A stretch of 64,000 nt of DNA from Voacanga thouarsii (GCA_026120185.1 JANUWF010001213.1:1240001-1304000); one strand, 5' to 3'; positions 25,270-37,665 are shown, counted from the first letter of the stretch. Translations and numbers: made by a program. The notes: generated by a model from the letters alone, not told the origin.

Positions 25270-27576
25270 CGTTGGAATGTACGCCCAAAATGGCCAATGT
25301 ATTTCTGTATTTTGGAAATCAATAAAAGTTTCATTCATTAATGGTTGTTTGTTTACATATATTGCACTTTAAGGTCTAAATGTATTAATAAGTAATCTAC
25401 ATGATTGAATCGTACTTTCATAGTAAAGTTTAGATTATGGGCTACTAATATATAAGCGAAAAATTGTTCTTAATCAATTGATGGAGTTGGGCACTTTATC
25501 AAGGTTTAGATCATTATACTATGGTTTCTAAATGGGGAATGGTTTATCTTTAACCAGTGAGTAGTCCATTCACACCAATAGTGTAAGCATATTTGGAATA
25601 CGTAGAACTAGACCATGCGATAATAATCTTTGTAAAAGTACTAAATTAGATAAAGATTGGTTTATCGCAGCTGCTGCGTGAATGAGTACCCTTAAAGATA
25701 TGTATGAGGGAGCATGTACAAATGCAAAGAGTTGCATCGGGGTGACTATAGAGTTTCCTATTACTATTGGGGTGCATCAAGGATTAGCGCTTAGCCCTTT
25801 CCTCTTTGCGGCTGTTATGGACGAGTTAACTTGCACTATACAGGAGGCTGTGCAATGGTGTATGTTGTTTGTTGATGATATTATATTGATTGATGAGACT
25901 AGAGTCAGTGTAAATGCTAAATTAGAATTGTGACGACAGATATTGGAATCCAAGGACTTTACAATTAGTAGGAGTAAAACAGGATATATGGAATGCAAAT
26001 TCAGTAGTAGCAGAAATATAGCTCAGAGTGTAATATACCGGTAGAGATATACTGGTAGGTGATTACTTTCGATATCTAGGATCTATTATTCAGAAAAATA
26101 GAGAGCTCGATGATGACGTTGCACACTGAGTTACGGCCGGTTGGTTGAAATGGAGGAGCGCGATTGGTATTCTACGTGATCGTAATATACCATTGAGCCT
26201 AAAGGGAAAGTTCTATAGAACAGTCATAAGACTTGCCTTGCTATATGGCATAGAATGTTGGGCAATTAAAAGGTATCACATTCACAAAATGAAAGTAGCT
26301 GAGATGCGTAAGTTATGATGGATGTGTGGATATATTCGAAAGGATAAAGTCAGAAATGAGACCATTAGGGAAAAGGTGGGGGTGGCATCTATTGAGGAGA
26401 AGATGAGAGAAAGCCACTTGCATTGGTTTGGACATGTACAGAGAAGATCGAGGGATGTGCCTGTTAGGAGAATTGAGGGAAGAAGGCAGGATAGGTTAGA
26501 CAGAGGGAGAGGCAGGCCTAAAATGACATGGATAAAGGTAATTAGGAGAGATATGTCTTTGTTAAATTTAGATGAAAGTATGATGGTCAATAGAAGGAAG
26601 TGGAGAGAAATAATTCATGTGGATGACTACACGTAGCATGGTATTGGTTCATGTAGCCGATCCAAAATTTCTTGGGACTAAGGTTTAGTTTGTTGTTGTT
26701 GTTGTTTATATGGCCTTATTAGGTGAATTTATTATTAGAAGAATTATTTTAGAATGTCTAATTAATTGTTTATTTGTGTTAGAATAATTAATTGGCCCAA
26801 TTTAATTAATTGATTTATTAATTAATTATCTTGAGTAATTTTATAAATGGGCCTAAATGGTTTAATTAATTAATAAAAGAGTCAATTTAATTAATTAGTT
26901 TATTAATTAATTATCTTGGATAATTTTATATTAGACCCAAGTAGATTAATTAATTAATTAATTAAAGAGTTTTTTAATTAGTCTTTGACTAATTAAGAAA
27001 ACATGGTCCATCAGGGTTTGATGGTAGCCACCATGTGCAATAAGGAAAAATAGGAAAAAGGAAATTAAAGAAAATGTGGCCGGCTGTTGAGTTTGAAAAG
27101 GAATAGGAAAGCTCCTTTTTATATTTTAAGGCATCACGTGTTCTAGGGAATAAGGTTGACCGAATTCTCAAAGAAAAACTAGCAGCTTTCGTTTTTCCTT
27201 TTGAACGAAACCTAAGCCACCGTTTTCTTGTTATTTTTCCTTCATTTTTCCTTTACTGTTTTAGCTCTTCTATTTTTCTTCCAATCTTCTTCACCCTAAT
27301 TTTGCTTTCACCGATAGAGGTCTATAGAGGTTTGAGAATAATCTGGAAGATCAATAGCTAGTAAATGCGGTAAGTATTTGATGCAAAGGAGCCGATGGTT
27401 AGCTGGTATACCTACAGAAAAAGTGAACGTTCCATTTCAGGAGGCACCATCAAACCGGTATCCAACTCTGATTATTCAAGTAAAATGCTCTAGAATAAAT
27501 ATTCCTGGACATTAGCTCAAAGAAAATTTTAATTTACTGTCTTCAATTGCATATTTAATTTTCCCGTGGTACTTCA
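25270..27576 (+). mobile_element. Solo copia LTR containing a LINE fragment
   Basis: The left end (CGTTGGAATGTACGCCC, first T mutated) and the right end (CCCGTGGTACTTCA) match the 3' LTR at 41991-43840. Flanks ATCAA (left) and ATTGA (right) look like a decayed 5-bp duplication; after it the array sequence resumes (GAAGGATC against GAAGTGTC in sister copies). The middle of the LTR (equivalent of about 42415-42965) is missing and replaced by an RTE-type LINE fragment. Confidence 0.8.
25693..26706 (+). pseudogene. RTE-type LINE reverse-transcriptase 3' fragment
   Basis: Broken frames read MYEGACTNAKSCIG, FPITIGVHQGLALSPFLFA, VMDELT and MLFVDDIILIDE, the last being the reverse-transcriptase FADD box with A changed to V. 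Then come KLELxRQxLESK, YLGS-like and GWLKWR segments, and a C-terminal part at 26322-26636 ([27 protein letters not shown]). These are typical of the plant RTE clade. The 3' end TTGGGACTAAGG is followed by a (GTT)n tail (26689-26706), the usual RTE end. Stops interrupt it (for example after KLEL). The endonuclease part is missing, so it is a 5'-truncated dead insertion. Confidence 0.88.
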
Positions 27577-28304
27577 ATTGAGAAGGATCTTTTTTTCTGT
27601 GTGTTAAGGGGAGGGAGGGAGAGAGTGTGGGAGAGAGAGAGATATGGATCATTTAGTACATAAATTAGTTGGCAAAGTTCTTGCAGTTCGTGTAATTGTG
27701 CTCATGGTATTTATGTTTCATTTATGTTACTCATATAATCTGATTCCCATCTTATTTGTCATATTTTTATTCTAATTTGGATGGAAAATTGCAAAAAATG
27801 AGGCAAATCGCATTTTGTAGATTTCACGTGAGACATGAAAATAAACATAAAAGCAAATAATAGAGTAGGAGCGAAGGAAAAGATGAAAATCTCTAACATA
27901 CATTGTTATCATAATTGAAACATTAAATAAGTAAGTTGGCCATATGTATAATGTTGTATAACCACAACATTAAAACTTTTACCTTTGAAATCATTAATTT
28001 ACCATCTCGACGCATCAGATTGAACTTAATGTTTTGCAAGGCCAGGTACAGGATCTTGACGACTAAACATTCTGAAAGGAAATCGATGATATTGTGGCAA
28101 CAAGAGTTCGAAGCATAATTTGGGAGTGGGAGCCGTAGGGGATCCAAATTGTGAGAATGTTCATTAGCTTAATTCTTTGATTTTCACAGCATTATGGAAG
28201 TTACAAATAAAAAAAAAAAAAGAGCTAGTTATGGATAGCTCAACAAAAATAAAATCGAAAGGTAGAAAATAAAAATATTAAGACTGGCGACTCAGTATAT
28301 TACT
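27577..28304 (+). other. Continuation of the YUCCA array 3' flank
   Basis: Array spacer with a G-rich purine tract (27606-27640: GGGGAGGGAGGGAGAGAG), followed by the AT-rich spacer up to GACTCAGTATATTACT at 28304. There it stops and unrelated sequence begins. It continues the flank interrupted at 22092 and 25269. No gene. Confidence 0.75.
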
Positions 28305-28523
28305 CTAATTTATTATTAATTGCTCTTGTAGAATTCGTGTATGCCTCTTTTTGAAAGGGCATAGGCATTTGATATTGTACTTCAATTTATTCACAAATTC
28401 TTGTAACAAAATGGTGCCTGGATCAGTGCCTGAAGAAAACCCCAAGAAAAGAAATAGAGAAGGCATGAAAATAGTAGAAAAACTCTATTAGAACCCGAAA
28501 AGTCAGCCGCAAGAGCCTTCTTG

Positions 28524-28650
28524 CAAGCCGCACGTGGCTTGGGAATTTTTTCTCTCCCAAGCTGTGGCTAGCCCATGTATTGTTGCGGGAGGATTAAAGT
28601 TTTTTTTTTTTTTACTTTGATCTGTGGGAGGCTCTGTATAAGCCTCCCAC
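28524..28650. repeat. Cluster of three hairpin-forming inverted repeats
   Basis: CAAGCC (28524-28529) pairs with GGCTTG (28536-28541). CTTGGGA (28538-28544) pairs with TCCCAAG (28555-28561). GTGGGAGGCT (28624-28633) pairs with AGCCTCCCAC (28641-28650), a perfect 10-bp stem with a 7-nt loop. The zone is GC-richer than its surroundings. Confidence 0.75.
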
Positions 28651-28883
28651 GGCTATGTGTCTGGATTAACGCACGGTTTGTTTGTTTTTCGACAGTTTAG
28701 GTTGTCGGTCTCAATTCAGCTACTGAAGACAAATTTGGCAATTCCTTGTAATTTCTTTTTCTTTTACGTCCTATATCACACGAGGTTATTTTTCTTGCAA
28801 TGGTTTATTTATGGTATTAAATAATTTTACATAAAAATGGCTAGTAAATGAGAACCACTTTAGGATTAAACAAGATCATTTTA

Positions 28884-28886
<3 letters not shown>

Positions 28887-28955
<69 letters not shown>

Positions 28956-28977
28956 GTTTATGTTTATGTTTATGTTT
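28887..28977. repeat. (ATT)n microsatellite with (TTTATG)4 tail
   Basis: About 23 ATT units (28887-28955), followed by four TTTATG-type units to 28977. Confidence 0.95.
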
Positions 28978-29628
28978 AATCCATTATTTCATCATATAAG
29001 ATTTAAAGGATAGAAAATAGCATGTAAAAGGTTTACTTTTTGGAGCAAGTCTATTTATTTAATTTTGTGATCAAATGCACAAAAGGTTTTTGAGAAATTA
29101 ATTTTTCCCTAGATAAAAAATTAAGATTTTTTTTTAAATAGAACTTATGAATTTAAAATAAAATTCATGATTTCTTCTTCCAAAGGCTATTATCCTTGAC
29201 GTGGAGAATAATTTGAACTTGGGCATTTTAAATTTAGTTCCTATAAATGGTTTTTAACTTAAATAGTGCCCTAAAAAAAATTTATGGTTTATTCTCTTAA
29301 AGATTTTTATTCTTGACATAGACAATAATGTTAAATTTTTGGATTTTACTAAAGTCAATGAAAAGCAAGATATTTTTTAAAAAGGAACGTTATTTCCAAA
29401 AACCTATTTTTCTCAAAAAATTAAGTGGGAGAGGGGTTCCAACAACCCAACAGCTTCCATCACGGATTCTTGTTAGAGATTGTGGTTATCCTCACGTTAT
29501 TCTGAGCATGATCCCCTATATGATGGATATTTACGAGAATCTAAAACTATCAAAGGAATTATAATTAAATCCTAGGATAAGTTTTAGTATCGGCCAGCCT
29601 ATCGTTAGAGGCATTAATGCTAGATTAT

Positions 29629-31133
29629 TGATGCGTAAATTTTGGGTACATAAAATCATCAATTTTTAATCTATCCCTTAGTCAAGTTTTAATTAAAACA
29701 TTAATGCCAAAATACACATGTGAGTAAGTATACTCATCGCAAGCATAGTATAGGGAATTAACGAGTATCGATCCTCGAAGGAATAAGCACACACTAATAA
29801 TTTTTCATTCATTCTTTAACCAACCCAAATAAAGTGAGAAAAGAATAAAAAAATAAAGAAATATATACAACTCAAGGATGTATGAATATGCAATTTAGAC
29901 AACTATCCTAGAAAACATAACAATGACCTACTTAACAACTATCTCAATTCATCATCATCTTGACATCATGAAGGAATATAAAGTAAAGTTCAATTGTTTT
30001 CCAAGTCATGAATTCACTTATATATACTCCACTTCTTTCCCAATCCATGGAATCACTACCTTTTGATTAAATTAGCATATTTTCCAATCAAACAAACATA
30101 ACCAAAAGATGCATTAAACATAATTCCTTACAAGCATGAAATTAGCCATCAACCCTATACTCTAGGCGAAATTAACTAACCTTTAATTATCTAAGTTCTT
30201 TGATCTTAACTTCATTTCCCAAGTCCATTAAGTAATAACAAATATGAAATCAATAGAATCAAATCAACTCCTAACATCGTTTCCCAAGTCAATTAGAAGT
30301 AAATCTAACTTTATCAATTCCTCCATAATCACAAATAATCAAACATCAAGAATGATAGAAAATTGATCAAGTAATTAAATTGATGCATAAATCATGAATC
30401 CCAAAATATTATTAAATTACAATGAAAACATTGAATACATCATTGTTAAAGGAAAAGAAGAGAAAGAGAAAAGAAAGCATTCATAGACAAACCTCTTTCT
30501 TCTTCCATGAAGACTTTCTTAAATAATCTTCCTTGGTTTGGATGAATCTCTCATTCATTGAGGGATTGAGGACTCTCTCTTGTATATCTCCAACCCTTGT
30601 GTTTTCTTGTGCTTTTATAGGCTTCTTGGATGCCAATTTTGTGGCTGAGGAAGTCTTGACTGAGTAGGAATAGGAAAATACCAAAATCATTGGATAAGCC
30701 CTAATTCCGTGTACAGAATATTCGCCTCCAGAGTACCTTCGACCCACCTGGCACTAGGTGCACTCTGTTCTTTCTTTGTTTTTGCTCTGTTTTTGGCCGT
30801 CTCTCTTTGGCAAACAGATTAGACTCGGCGCTAGGTGCACTTGCCAGACCTGGCGCCAAGTCTGTTATGGAATTTCTCCTAAAGCTTGCTCAATTTCTTC
30901 TACTGGAGTAGAGTGGACCTGATGCCTGGTCCACTGGTTGGGCTTAGCGCTAGGTCTATTCTAATTGTGTGCACTTTCTGCTCGATTTAAACTTAAATCT
31001 GCACATATTTGCAAAAAACATCTTTTACAAGCAAAATGTCAAATAGAAAGGAATATGCCTAGTTATTACAACAAATGTATCTTAAAATAACCCCAAATAA
31101 TTAGGAAAAGAATGGTGATTTTAGCCCCTATCA
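29629..31133 (-). mobile_element. Solo LTR, 1.5 kb, with 5-bp target duplication
   Basis: Bounded by TGATGCGTAAAT and GCCCCTATCA and flanked by ATTAT on both sides (29624-29628 and 31134-31138). Minus orientation is inferred because that strand has CCTATAAAAGC, a TATA-like box, about a third of the way in, and starts TGATAGGGGCTAAAATC. A diverged relative of its left part is at 62312-62918. GC-rich modules of the GGCGCTAGGTGCAC kind recur between 30735 and 30960. No coding domain is present; the frame at 30481-30747 is not recognisable. Confidence 0.85.
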
Positions 31134-31138
31134 ATTAT

Positions 31139-31431
31139 TCATAGGTTATGAGAGTAGTGACTATCCTATCGATGAAACTATTTCTAGATTATTATCTATT
31201 AAGGAAGTTTAATTTGTGATAGTTATACACTTAACTAAGAAAGTTGTTAACCTTCCTACGATGCTCTGTTAATTTTTTTAAGAGCTAAATTATTCATGTT
31301 TTTTTTTTATAATGATTTTAATAGGTTAACCGTATCATAGAAAAAAATATGATGTTTTAGATATGCATTTTTATATGTATTTTTGCAAAACAAACATTTT
31401 TTTGAATGAAGTTTTTTTCCAATCAACAAAA
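31139..31431 (+). other. Sequence upstream of copia gag
   Basis: Continues the unassigned sequence cut by the solo LTR. No promoter, LTR end or primer-binding site could be identified with confidence. No gene. Confidence 0.4.
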
Positions 31432-31985
31432 ATGTCTAGTTTCAATCCTTTGTCCATTATTTTCGAGGAGAATAAGTTAACTGGACCCAATTACATGGAT
31501 TGGAAAAGGAATATGAACATAATACTCACTGTGGAGGAGTACAACTATATTCTGACCAATCCCTATCCTAAAATTAGGAAAGATTCCACGGACCAGGATT
31601 GTAAGGTGGAGAAGACATGGAGGAAAGCTGAGAAAATTGCTCGATGCTATATGTTAGCTTCCATATCCAATATTTTCTAGTCTAAACATGAAAACATGCC
31701 AACTGCATATGACATTGATGTATTGTTGCATACCATATTCACTAACAAGAGCCGGCCCGCAAAGCAAGAAGCTCTTAGAAAAATCATAAAAACTCGAATG
31801 GCTGAGGGAGCATCGGTTCAGAGCATATGCTCAAGATGACTACTCACTTTGAGGAAGCCGAGGTCCTAAGGGCAACAATTGATACTGTGAGCTAAATTGG
31901 CATGGTTCTTAAGACTTTTCAGATTCGTATTCTCAGCCCAAGCTAAATTATAGCATGAACAAGTTGAATATGTCTTTGACTGAGT
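31432..31985 (+). pseudogene. Copia gag N-terminal part (second copia element)
   Basis: MSSFNPLSIIFEENKLTGPN followed by YMDWKRNMNIIL is the classic copia gag start. It has a stop at 31678-31680 (ISNIF-stop) but remains recognisable to MNKLNMSLTEL, where the gypsy element is inserted at 31986. The rest of the polyprotein resumes at 37146. Confidence 0.85.
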
Positions 31986-33024
31986 TGATGAAAGAACTAA
32001 GTAATATGCTAAAGTTAAAAAAGGGGGATGGAACCACAAGCCATATTTCATGGCACCTTGGAAGAATGCAAGATTTGGAGGCTCCCAAGGGAGAATTCAA
32101 GCAAAGCCAACCAATAAGCCAAAGAACATTAAAAGTGTGAAGAGATGGGTGCCAAAGAGAATGCCAAAGAAAGCTGCATTTGCCCAACAATTTATGTGGA
32201 AGGTCAAAGGAGTGCAAGAGAAAGGCTGAGAACATGAAAAACAAAACCAGCGGTGGGATAGTGCTCACTCGATGCCAGGCCCAAGAAGGCCACCCGACGC
32301 TGGGTCTCCTCGCCCTGCTAGCCAAATTGGACAGATCCAACTCGGCGCTAGGCCCAAGAAGGATACCCGGCGCCGGGTTACTTCAAGTAACACCCAATTT
32401 TTACTTAAAATTTTCCTTTTATTCTATTTTGTTCCCAATTAAATTCTCACGACTTTTATTATGTAATTGCGATATTTTACATCATTTAAAGGCTTGAATG
32501 GCTAAGATTTTATCTTAGTTTAGTTAGGTTTAGATACCTATATATATGGTATTATAACATTTCAAATATAACTTGGATATTTTATTGAGATCAAAAGACA
32601 CTCTTGAGAGAGTTCTTTGAGGATTCTTCCATGAAGGCCAAGACCAATCTTAGGATTCCATTCCTTACCTTTGTTTTGAATCTATAAACTCTTAAGGATA
32701 AATCAAACTAACCTATCAAAATAGAATCTTAGTTTCTTGCTAATCTAAGGGTCTAGAGTACATGTTATCTTTGGTTGCTTAGTTTTTCTTCTTCAAGTGT
32801 TCTTAGCTCCATAGTTGGGTTGAGGGTTATTGGGTATCAATTAGTAGATTTGATTCTCATTTCTAGAGTTTTAAGTTTTTTATTTTAGTTTAGGGTCCTA
32901 GTATTTGAATTGAGTAACTTATTTCTTCACAAGAACCACTATTTTGAGCTATTTGATGGGTTTTTCATTTTGTCCTAAATTTTGCCATGAAATTAATTTA
33001 GAAATCACCCTCAAGATCATATCA
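31986..33024 (+). repeat. 5' LTR of the gypsy element
   Basis: About 1.04 kb, starting TGATGAAAG and ending GATCATATCA. It matches the 3' LTR throughout, including the GC-rich module CTCGGCGCTAGGCCCAAG. It has a short TATATATAT where the 3' LTR has a long TA run. Confidence 0.85.
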
Positions 33025-33864
33025 AATAGTTTGGTATCAAAGAGAGGAAGCTTTGATTGGAGACATTGAACAAGGCTTTAAAATTGGTCAATCTCGTAAC
33101 TTAAATTTGTGCTACAAAAAGGTCAAATTAGCTTTAATTTTTCTTGTATTTTATGTGTTAAACTTGTGTTTTGTTGATAGTATAAACATTGGAGATTGAA
33201 AATTTCTTGTTATTTGTTGACTTTGGGGGCTAAAATTGCTTAAAATATCTGCTATATCTTGAGTGCCGAAAATTGCCTACAAAGTGTTTGATATTTTGCT
33301 TGAGTGAACTTTTTACTTGAAATTGTGACTAAAACTTTTGCAAACACTTTCTATAGTTTATTATCTATCATTTCAAATATTTTGGGGACATTGTTTGTCC
33401 ATTTGAGATCATCTTAGTTGATAAATTCTTTATCTTACTCTTGAATGCTACATTCCTTGAACCTCTAGTGTTACATTGAAAATTCTTGTTAGGCCTTGTC
33501 CATTCACCCATTTCCTAGTCAATTTTATTGAGCTACTTGAATTCATTGAATCTATTTGATTAATATAAACTTTTGAGGCTCATTGTTATGTGTTGATCAA
33601 CTTCCACCGTTAGTCATCTAGTTAGTTGTCCTTAGAGAGTTAGTGGACTAGTCAAAGTTTAGACTAATTCCTAAGCAACAAGGGAGAATTTTGTGGGAAG
33701 AACTTGTTGAGCACTTGAGTGAATTGAAAAAAAAGGCAAAGGGGTGAGCTTATTTGCAAAAAAGCCAAAGAGACTTAAACACGTGAGTGAGTGCAAACAC
33801 GTAAGGGAGTGCTTGAGGAAATTACTTCTTTTATCTAAACTATCCAAGTAAAATCCTAACAAAA

Positions 33865-35812
33865 ATGTCCCAAGACTCTTTTGACATTCGAGCCACCTTT
33901 AAAACTCTTAATGTAAAAATGGATGAGATGAGGAGAGATATAACAGAATTGCAAACTAACTAAGGCGTAGCCTCAATCGTTGTACAAATACAGGGTTACA
34001 GAGAACAAGATAGCCCTAGGATGAGAGAGAAAAACATATCACGCCCCCATTATATGAGCAAGGAGAGGATTGAGATGAACATTCCATTGGAAGTCATTCA
34101 CTTCCACCATTCAGGGGAGGTAGGCAAGGGTTGCGAGGAGGAAGAGGTAAAATGCAAGGTAGACATGATGGACAAAATGTGAGGGGGCTTGAGAGGGAGT
34201 TTGAAAGAATGGGAGATTGGGATGAGGGAGTCCATGAGAAAGATTATGGAGGGCAAAACTAGGGAAACGGGATTAGAATGAGAAGGCTAGATAAAGATGA
34301 GAGAGATAGAGAATTAAGGCATATCAAAATGAAAGTACCCCATTTCCAAGGCAAAAGTAACCCATAGGCTTATTTTGAATGAGAAAGGAGAATGGAGATT
34401 TTGTTTGAGTGCCATGAATATTATAAGCGAACTAAGGTTAAATTAGCCATTTCAAGCTTCCTTGAGTATGCTTTAACTTGGTAGGACCATGTAGCATCCC
34501 AAATAAGGAGAATAGGAGATCAACCGGTTGCCACTTGGGAATTGTTGAGGAACTTGATAAAGGGGAGATTTATATCCCTACACTACTATAATGAACTTTA
34601 CCAAAAGTTGCATGTGCTAAGACAAAGAAGTAAAAGTGTAGAGGATTTTCATAAAGAATTGGAGGTGACCTTAATAAGGGTAAACATTCTTGAGGATGTG
34701 AGGGCTACAAAACCAACATTTTTGAGTGGGTTGAATAGGGAGATAGCAAATGTGGTTGAGTTACATTCTTATGAGACCTTGGAGGAGATGGTGCATATGG
34801 CCATTAAAATTGAGGGACAACTCAAAAAAAAGTCATCTACACCATCTACACCAATCTACACCAATCTAAAGAAGCCATCTAAAGAAGCCACATTCTAAAG
34901 ATTCTAAAGAAGTCATCTACACCAATCCTACTTTCAACCATTAACTTAAAGAGGGGGAAGAGCAACCAAAACCGCAAAGACCACCAAGAGAGCCCTACAA
35001 GCCTAGAGAAGAATAGGCCAAGGAAAAGGGGAAAGGTATTGAGAGACCTCCAAGAACTATGGACATTAAATTCTTTAAATACTTAGGCTATGGACACATC
35101 TCACATGAGTGTCTAACTAAGAAATTGATGTTTACCAATACTTAAGAAGAGATAACTAGTGGAGAGGAGGATTGTGGATATGAGAAACAAAATGATGGGC
35201 ACAATGGCGATGATAATTCTAGTAACGAAGCAATTGTTGTGTCACCCCTTTACTCTTTAGCTGGAGTTGCAATTAAGGAAATGAGAACTTCTGATGATGA
35301 AGTGAAGAAGAGCCTATAAAGAAACAATATTTTTTACTCCCATTGCCTTATCAACCAAAAGTCATATGTTGCTATCATTGATGGAGGAAGCTTTACCAAT
35401 ATCTTGAGTGCTAGTCTTGTGGAAGAATTGGGTTTATATGTAATGAAACACCCCAATCCCTATAGATTGCAATGGTACCGTGATAGTGGGAAGTTGAGGG
35501 TGAACAAACAAGTGTTGTTGACAATTGAAATGGAGGAAGTATCAAGATGAAATTGTTTGTGATGTAGTCCTTGTACAAGCTAACCACTTAATTTTGAGAA
35601 GGCCATAGCAATTTGATAGGAGTGTGTTGTATGATGGAAGGAGAAATTCCTACTCGGTTATTAAAGGAAGTAAGCTATATACTCTTTTACCCCTACCCCC
35701 AAGTGAGGTGAGAGAAGTACAAGGGAAAATAAGGGATAATGAGAAAAAGAAAAGTGTGGTAAAAGACCTTCCAAAGAATGAGAATAAGAAAGAAAATGAT
35801 GGAAAAGAATGA
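33865..35812 (+). pseudogene. Gypsy gag-protease remnant
   Basis: Starts MSQDSFDIRATFKTL. The conserved gag block at 34542-34898 reads LHYYNELYQKLHVLRQRSKS, then FLSGLNREIANVVELHSYE. The zinc-knuckle region (about 35060-35120) has lost cysteines (KFFKYLGYGH). The protease site IDGGSFTNILS begins near 35374 and is followed by HPNPYRLQW and a DGRRNSYSV block (35640). Stops interrupt the frame, and nothing of reverse transcriptase follows; the sequence runs to the polypurine tract. Confidence 0.85.
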
Positions 35813-36084
35813 GTGCAAAATGAGACCTCAAAACAAGAGGGAGCAAAGGAGGAGAGTAAAAAAAAAGGAGAGAAAATGGAGATAAAATGAGAGTGACTCT
35901 TTTGTGCTTAAAAGATAAAAACAATGAGGGTGAAGCTACAAAAAAGAAGAGTGAAGAAGAGGGGAAGAATGCACTTTATGTTGGGGGAACATATGCTAAC
36001 ATTTAGTCTTCAAAACAAACCTTCTTGTTTGAAATCTTATGTAAATGCTCATTTGAAGACAAATTCGCACAAAGAAGGGGGAAA

Positions 36085-36635
36085 TGATACGAATACATCT
36101 AAGCAATATGCTAAAACTAAAAAGGGGGGATGGAACTACAAGCCACACTTCATGGCACCTTGGAAGAATGCAAGACATGGAGGCTCACAAGGGAGAATTC
36201 AAGCAAAACCAACCAATAAGCTAAAGAACATTAATAGTGTGAAGAGATGGGTGCCAAAGAGAAGGCAAAAGAAAGCTGCATTTGCACAGAAATTTATGTG
36301 GAAGGTCAAAGGAGTGCAAGAGAAAGGCTGAGGATAAGAAAAATGAAACTAGCAGTGGGACAACGCTCACTTGGCGCCAAGCCGAAGAAGGCCACCCGAC
36401 GCCTGGTCTCCTCGGCTTGCTGGCTAAATTGGGCAAATCCAACTCGGTGCCAGGCCCAAGAAGGATACCCAGCGTTGGGTCACTTCAGACAACACCCAAT
36501 TTTTACTCAAAATTTTCTTATATTCTGTTGTTCCCAATTAAATTTTCACGACTTTTATTATGTTATAGGGATATTTTTGACCATTTAAAGGCTTGAATGG
36601 TTGAGATTTAATCTTACTTTAGTTAGATTTGGATG

Positions 36636-36679
<44 letters not shown>

Positions 36680-37145
36680 GACATTATAACATTTCAAATA
36701 TAATTTGGATATTTTATTGAGATCAAAAGACACTCTTGAGAGAGTTCTTCCATGAAGACCAAGACAAATCTTAGGATTTCATTCCTTACTTTTAATTTGA
36801 GTCTATAAACTCTTAAGGATAGATAAAACTAACCTATTAAAATAGAATCTTAGTTTCTTGCTAATTTAAGGGTCTAGAGTTAAGGTTATTTTTTGTTGCC
36901 TAGTTTATCTTCTTTAAGTGTTCTTAGCTCCATAGTTGGGTTGAGGGTTCTTGGGTATGAATTAGTAGATTTGATTCTTATTTCTAGAGTTGTAAGTTCT
37001 TTATTTTGGCTTAGGGTTCTAGTATTTGAATTGAGTTACTTGTTTATTCACAAAAACTACTGTTTTGTGGTCTTTGATGGGCCTTGCATTTTGCCCTAAA
37101 TTTAGCCACGAAATTCACTAAAAAATCACCGTCAAGATCATATCA
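36085..37145 (+). repeat. 3' LTR of the gypsy element
   Basis: 1061 bp pair of the 5' LTR. It starts TGATACGAATAC after the polypurine tract and ends GATCATATCA. An (AT)n run of about 37 bp (36639-36675) is present here but not in the 5' LTR. Overlapping short frames here (36247-36596) are LTR sequence, not genes. Confidence 0.85.
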
Positions 37146-37665
37146 CTGTGTTAAAGGTTTTGGTTACTCACTCTGGACCATATTCTATAACTAAGGCATA
37201 GCCCAAGAAGTTCAAGAAGAAGAAAGACTAGAACAATGTAGTGGGCCAACCCAAGGCATCCAAGACCGATCCGTCCATGCCCAGTGCCAAGCTTAAGCGC
37301 AAGTGTTTTGAGTGAGGAAAGAAGGGGCATTTCAAAAAAGATTTTTGGACTTCTTGGTCAAGTTCCTCAAGTGTTGCTCAGAGTCATTTTGATGGTTGGA
37401 TCATCATCCACTTGGATTGTTGACTCTGGAGCTACTAACCATATCTGTAACTCCTTGTAGGGATTCAGCAAGATAAGGTGACTCAATAGAAGAGAGCATG
37501 GATTGAGAGTGGGCAATGGAGCAAAAGGATGGGCCGAGGCAATGGGAGACTTGGAGCTTTTATTTAATTATAATAGGATTTTAGTTTTAAAGGACATTTT
37601 ATATATTTCTAGTTTTAAATAGAATTTGATTTTAGTTTTAAGATTGATTAGTCAAGGTTATTTTA
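37146..37665 (+). pseudogene. Copia gag end and protease (second copia element)
   Basis: Frame resumes as VLKVLVTHSGP. The zinc knuckle near 37297 is broken (second Cys replaced by a stop, last Cys by Phe). The protease site WIVDSGATNH (about 37413) is intact. It ends at LISQGYFM, where another LTR begins at 37666. Confidence 0.8.

Larger units (their letters stand above)
28305..29628. other. Unassigned repeat-derived sequence with hairpins
   Basis: Not array sequence. It carries a cluster of short inverted repeats (28524-28650), an ATT microsatellite and AT-rich DNA. A short frame at 29328-29564 has no recognisable domain. It continues past the solo LTR at 31139 and may be leader or LTR sequence of the damaged copia element whose gag starts at 31432, but no matching 5' LTR is seen. 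Confidence 0.45.
31986..37145 (+). mobile_element. Non-autonomous Ty3/gypsy LTR retrotransposon (gag-protease only)
   Basis: LTRs at 31986-33024 and 36085-37145. A primer-binding-like TTGGTATCAAAGAG starts at 33031, and a polypurine tract AGAAGGGGGAAA ends at 36084. It sits inside the copia gag: LTEL lies on the left and the copia frame VLKVLVTHSGP on the right. The flanks CTGAGT/CTGTGT are a possible but imperfect duplication. The internal 3.06 kb holds only gag and protease; reverse transcriptase and integrase are absent. Confidence 0.88.

Noticed and set aside
36247..36596. Two overlapping frames of 104-113 residues as genes
   Set aside because: They lie wholly in the 3' LTR of the gypsy element and recur in the 5' LTR.
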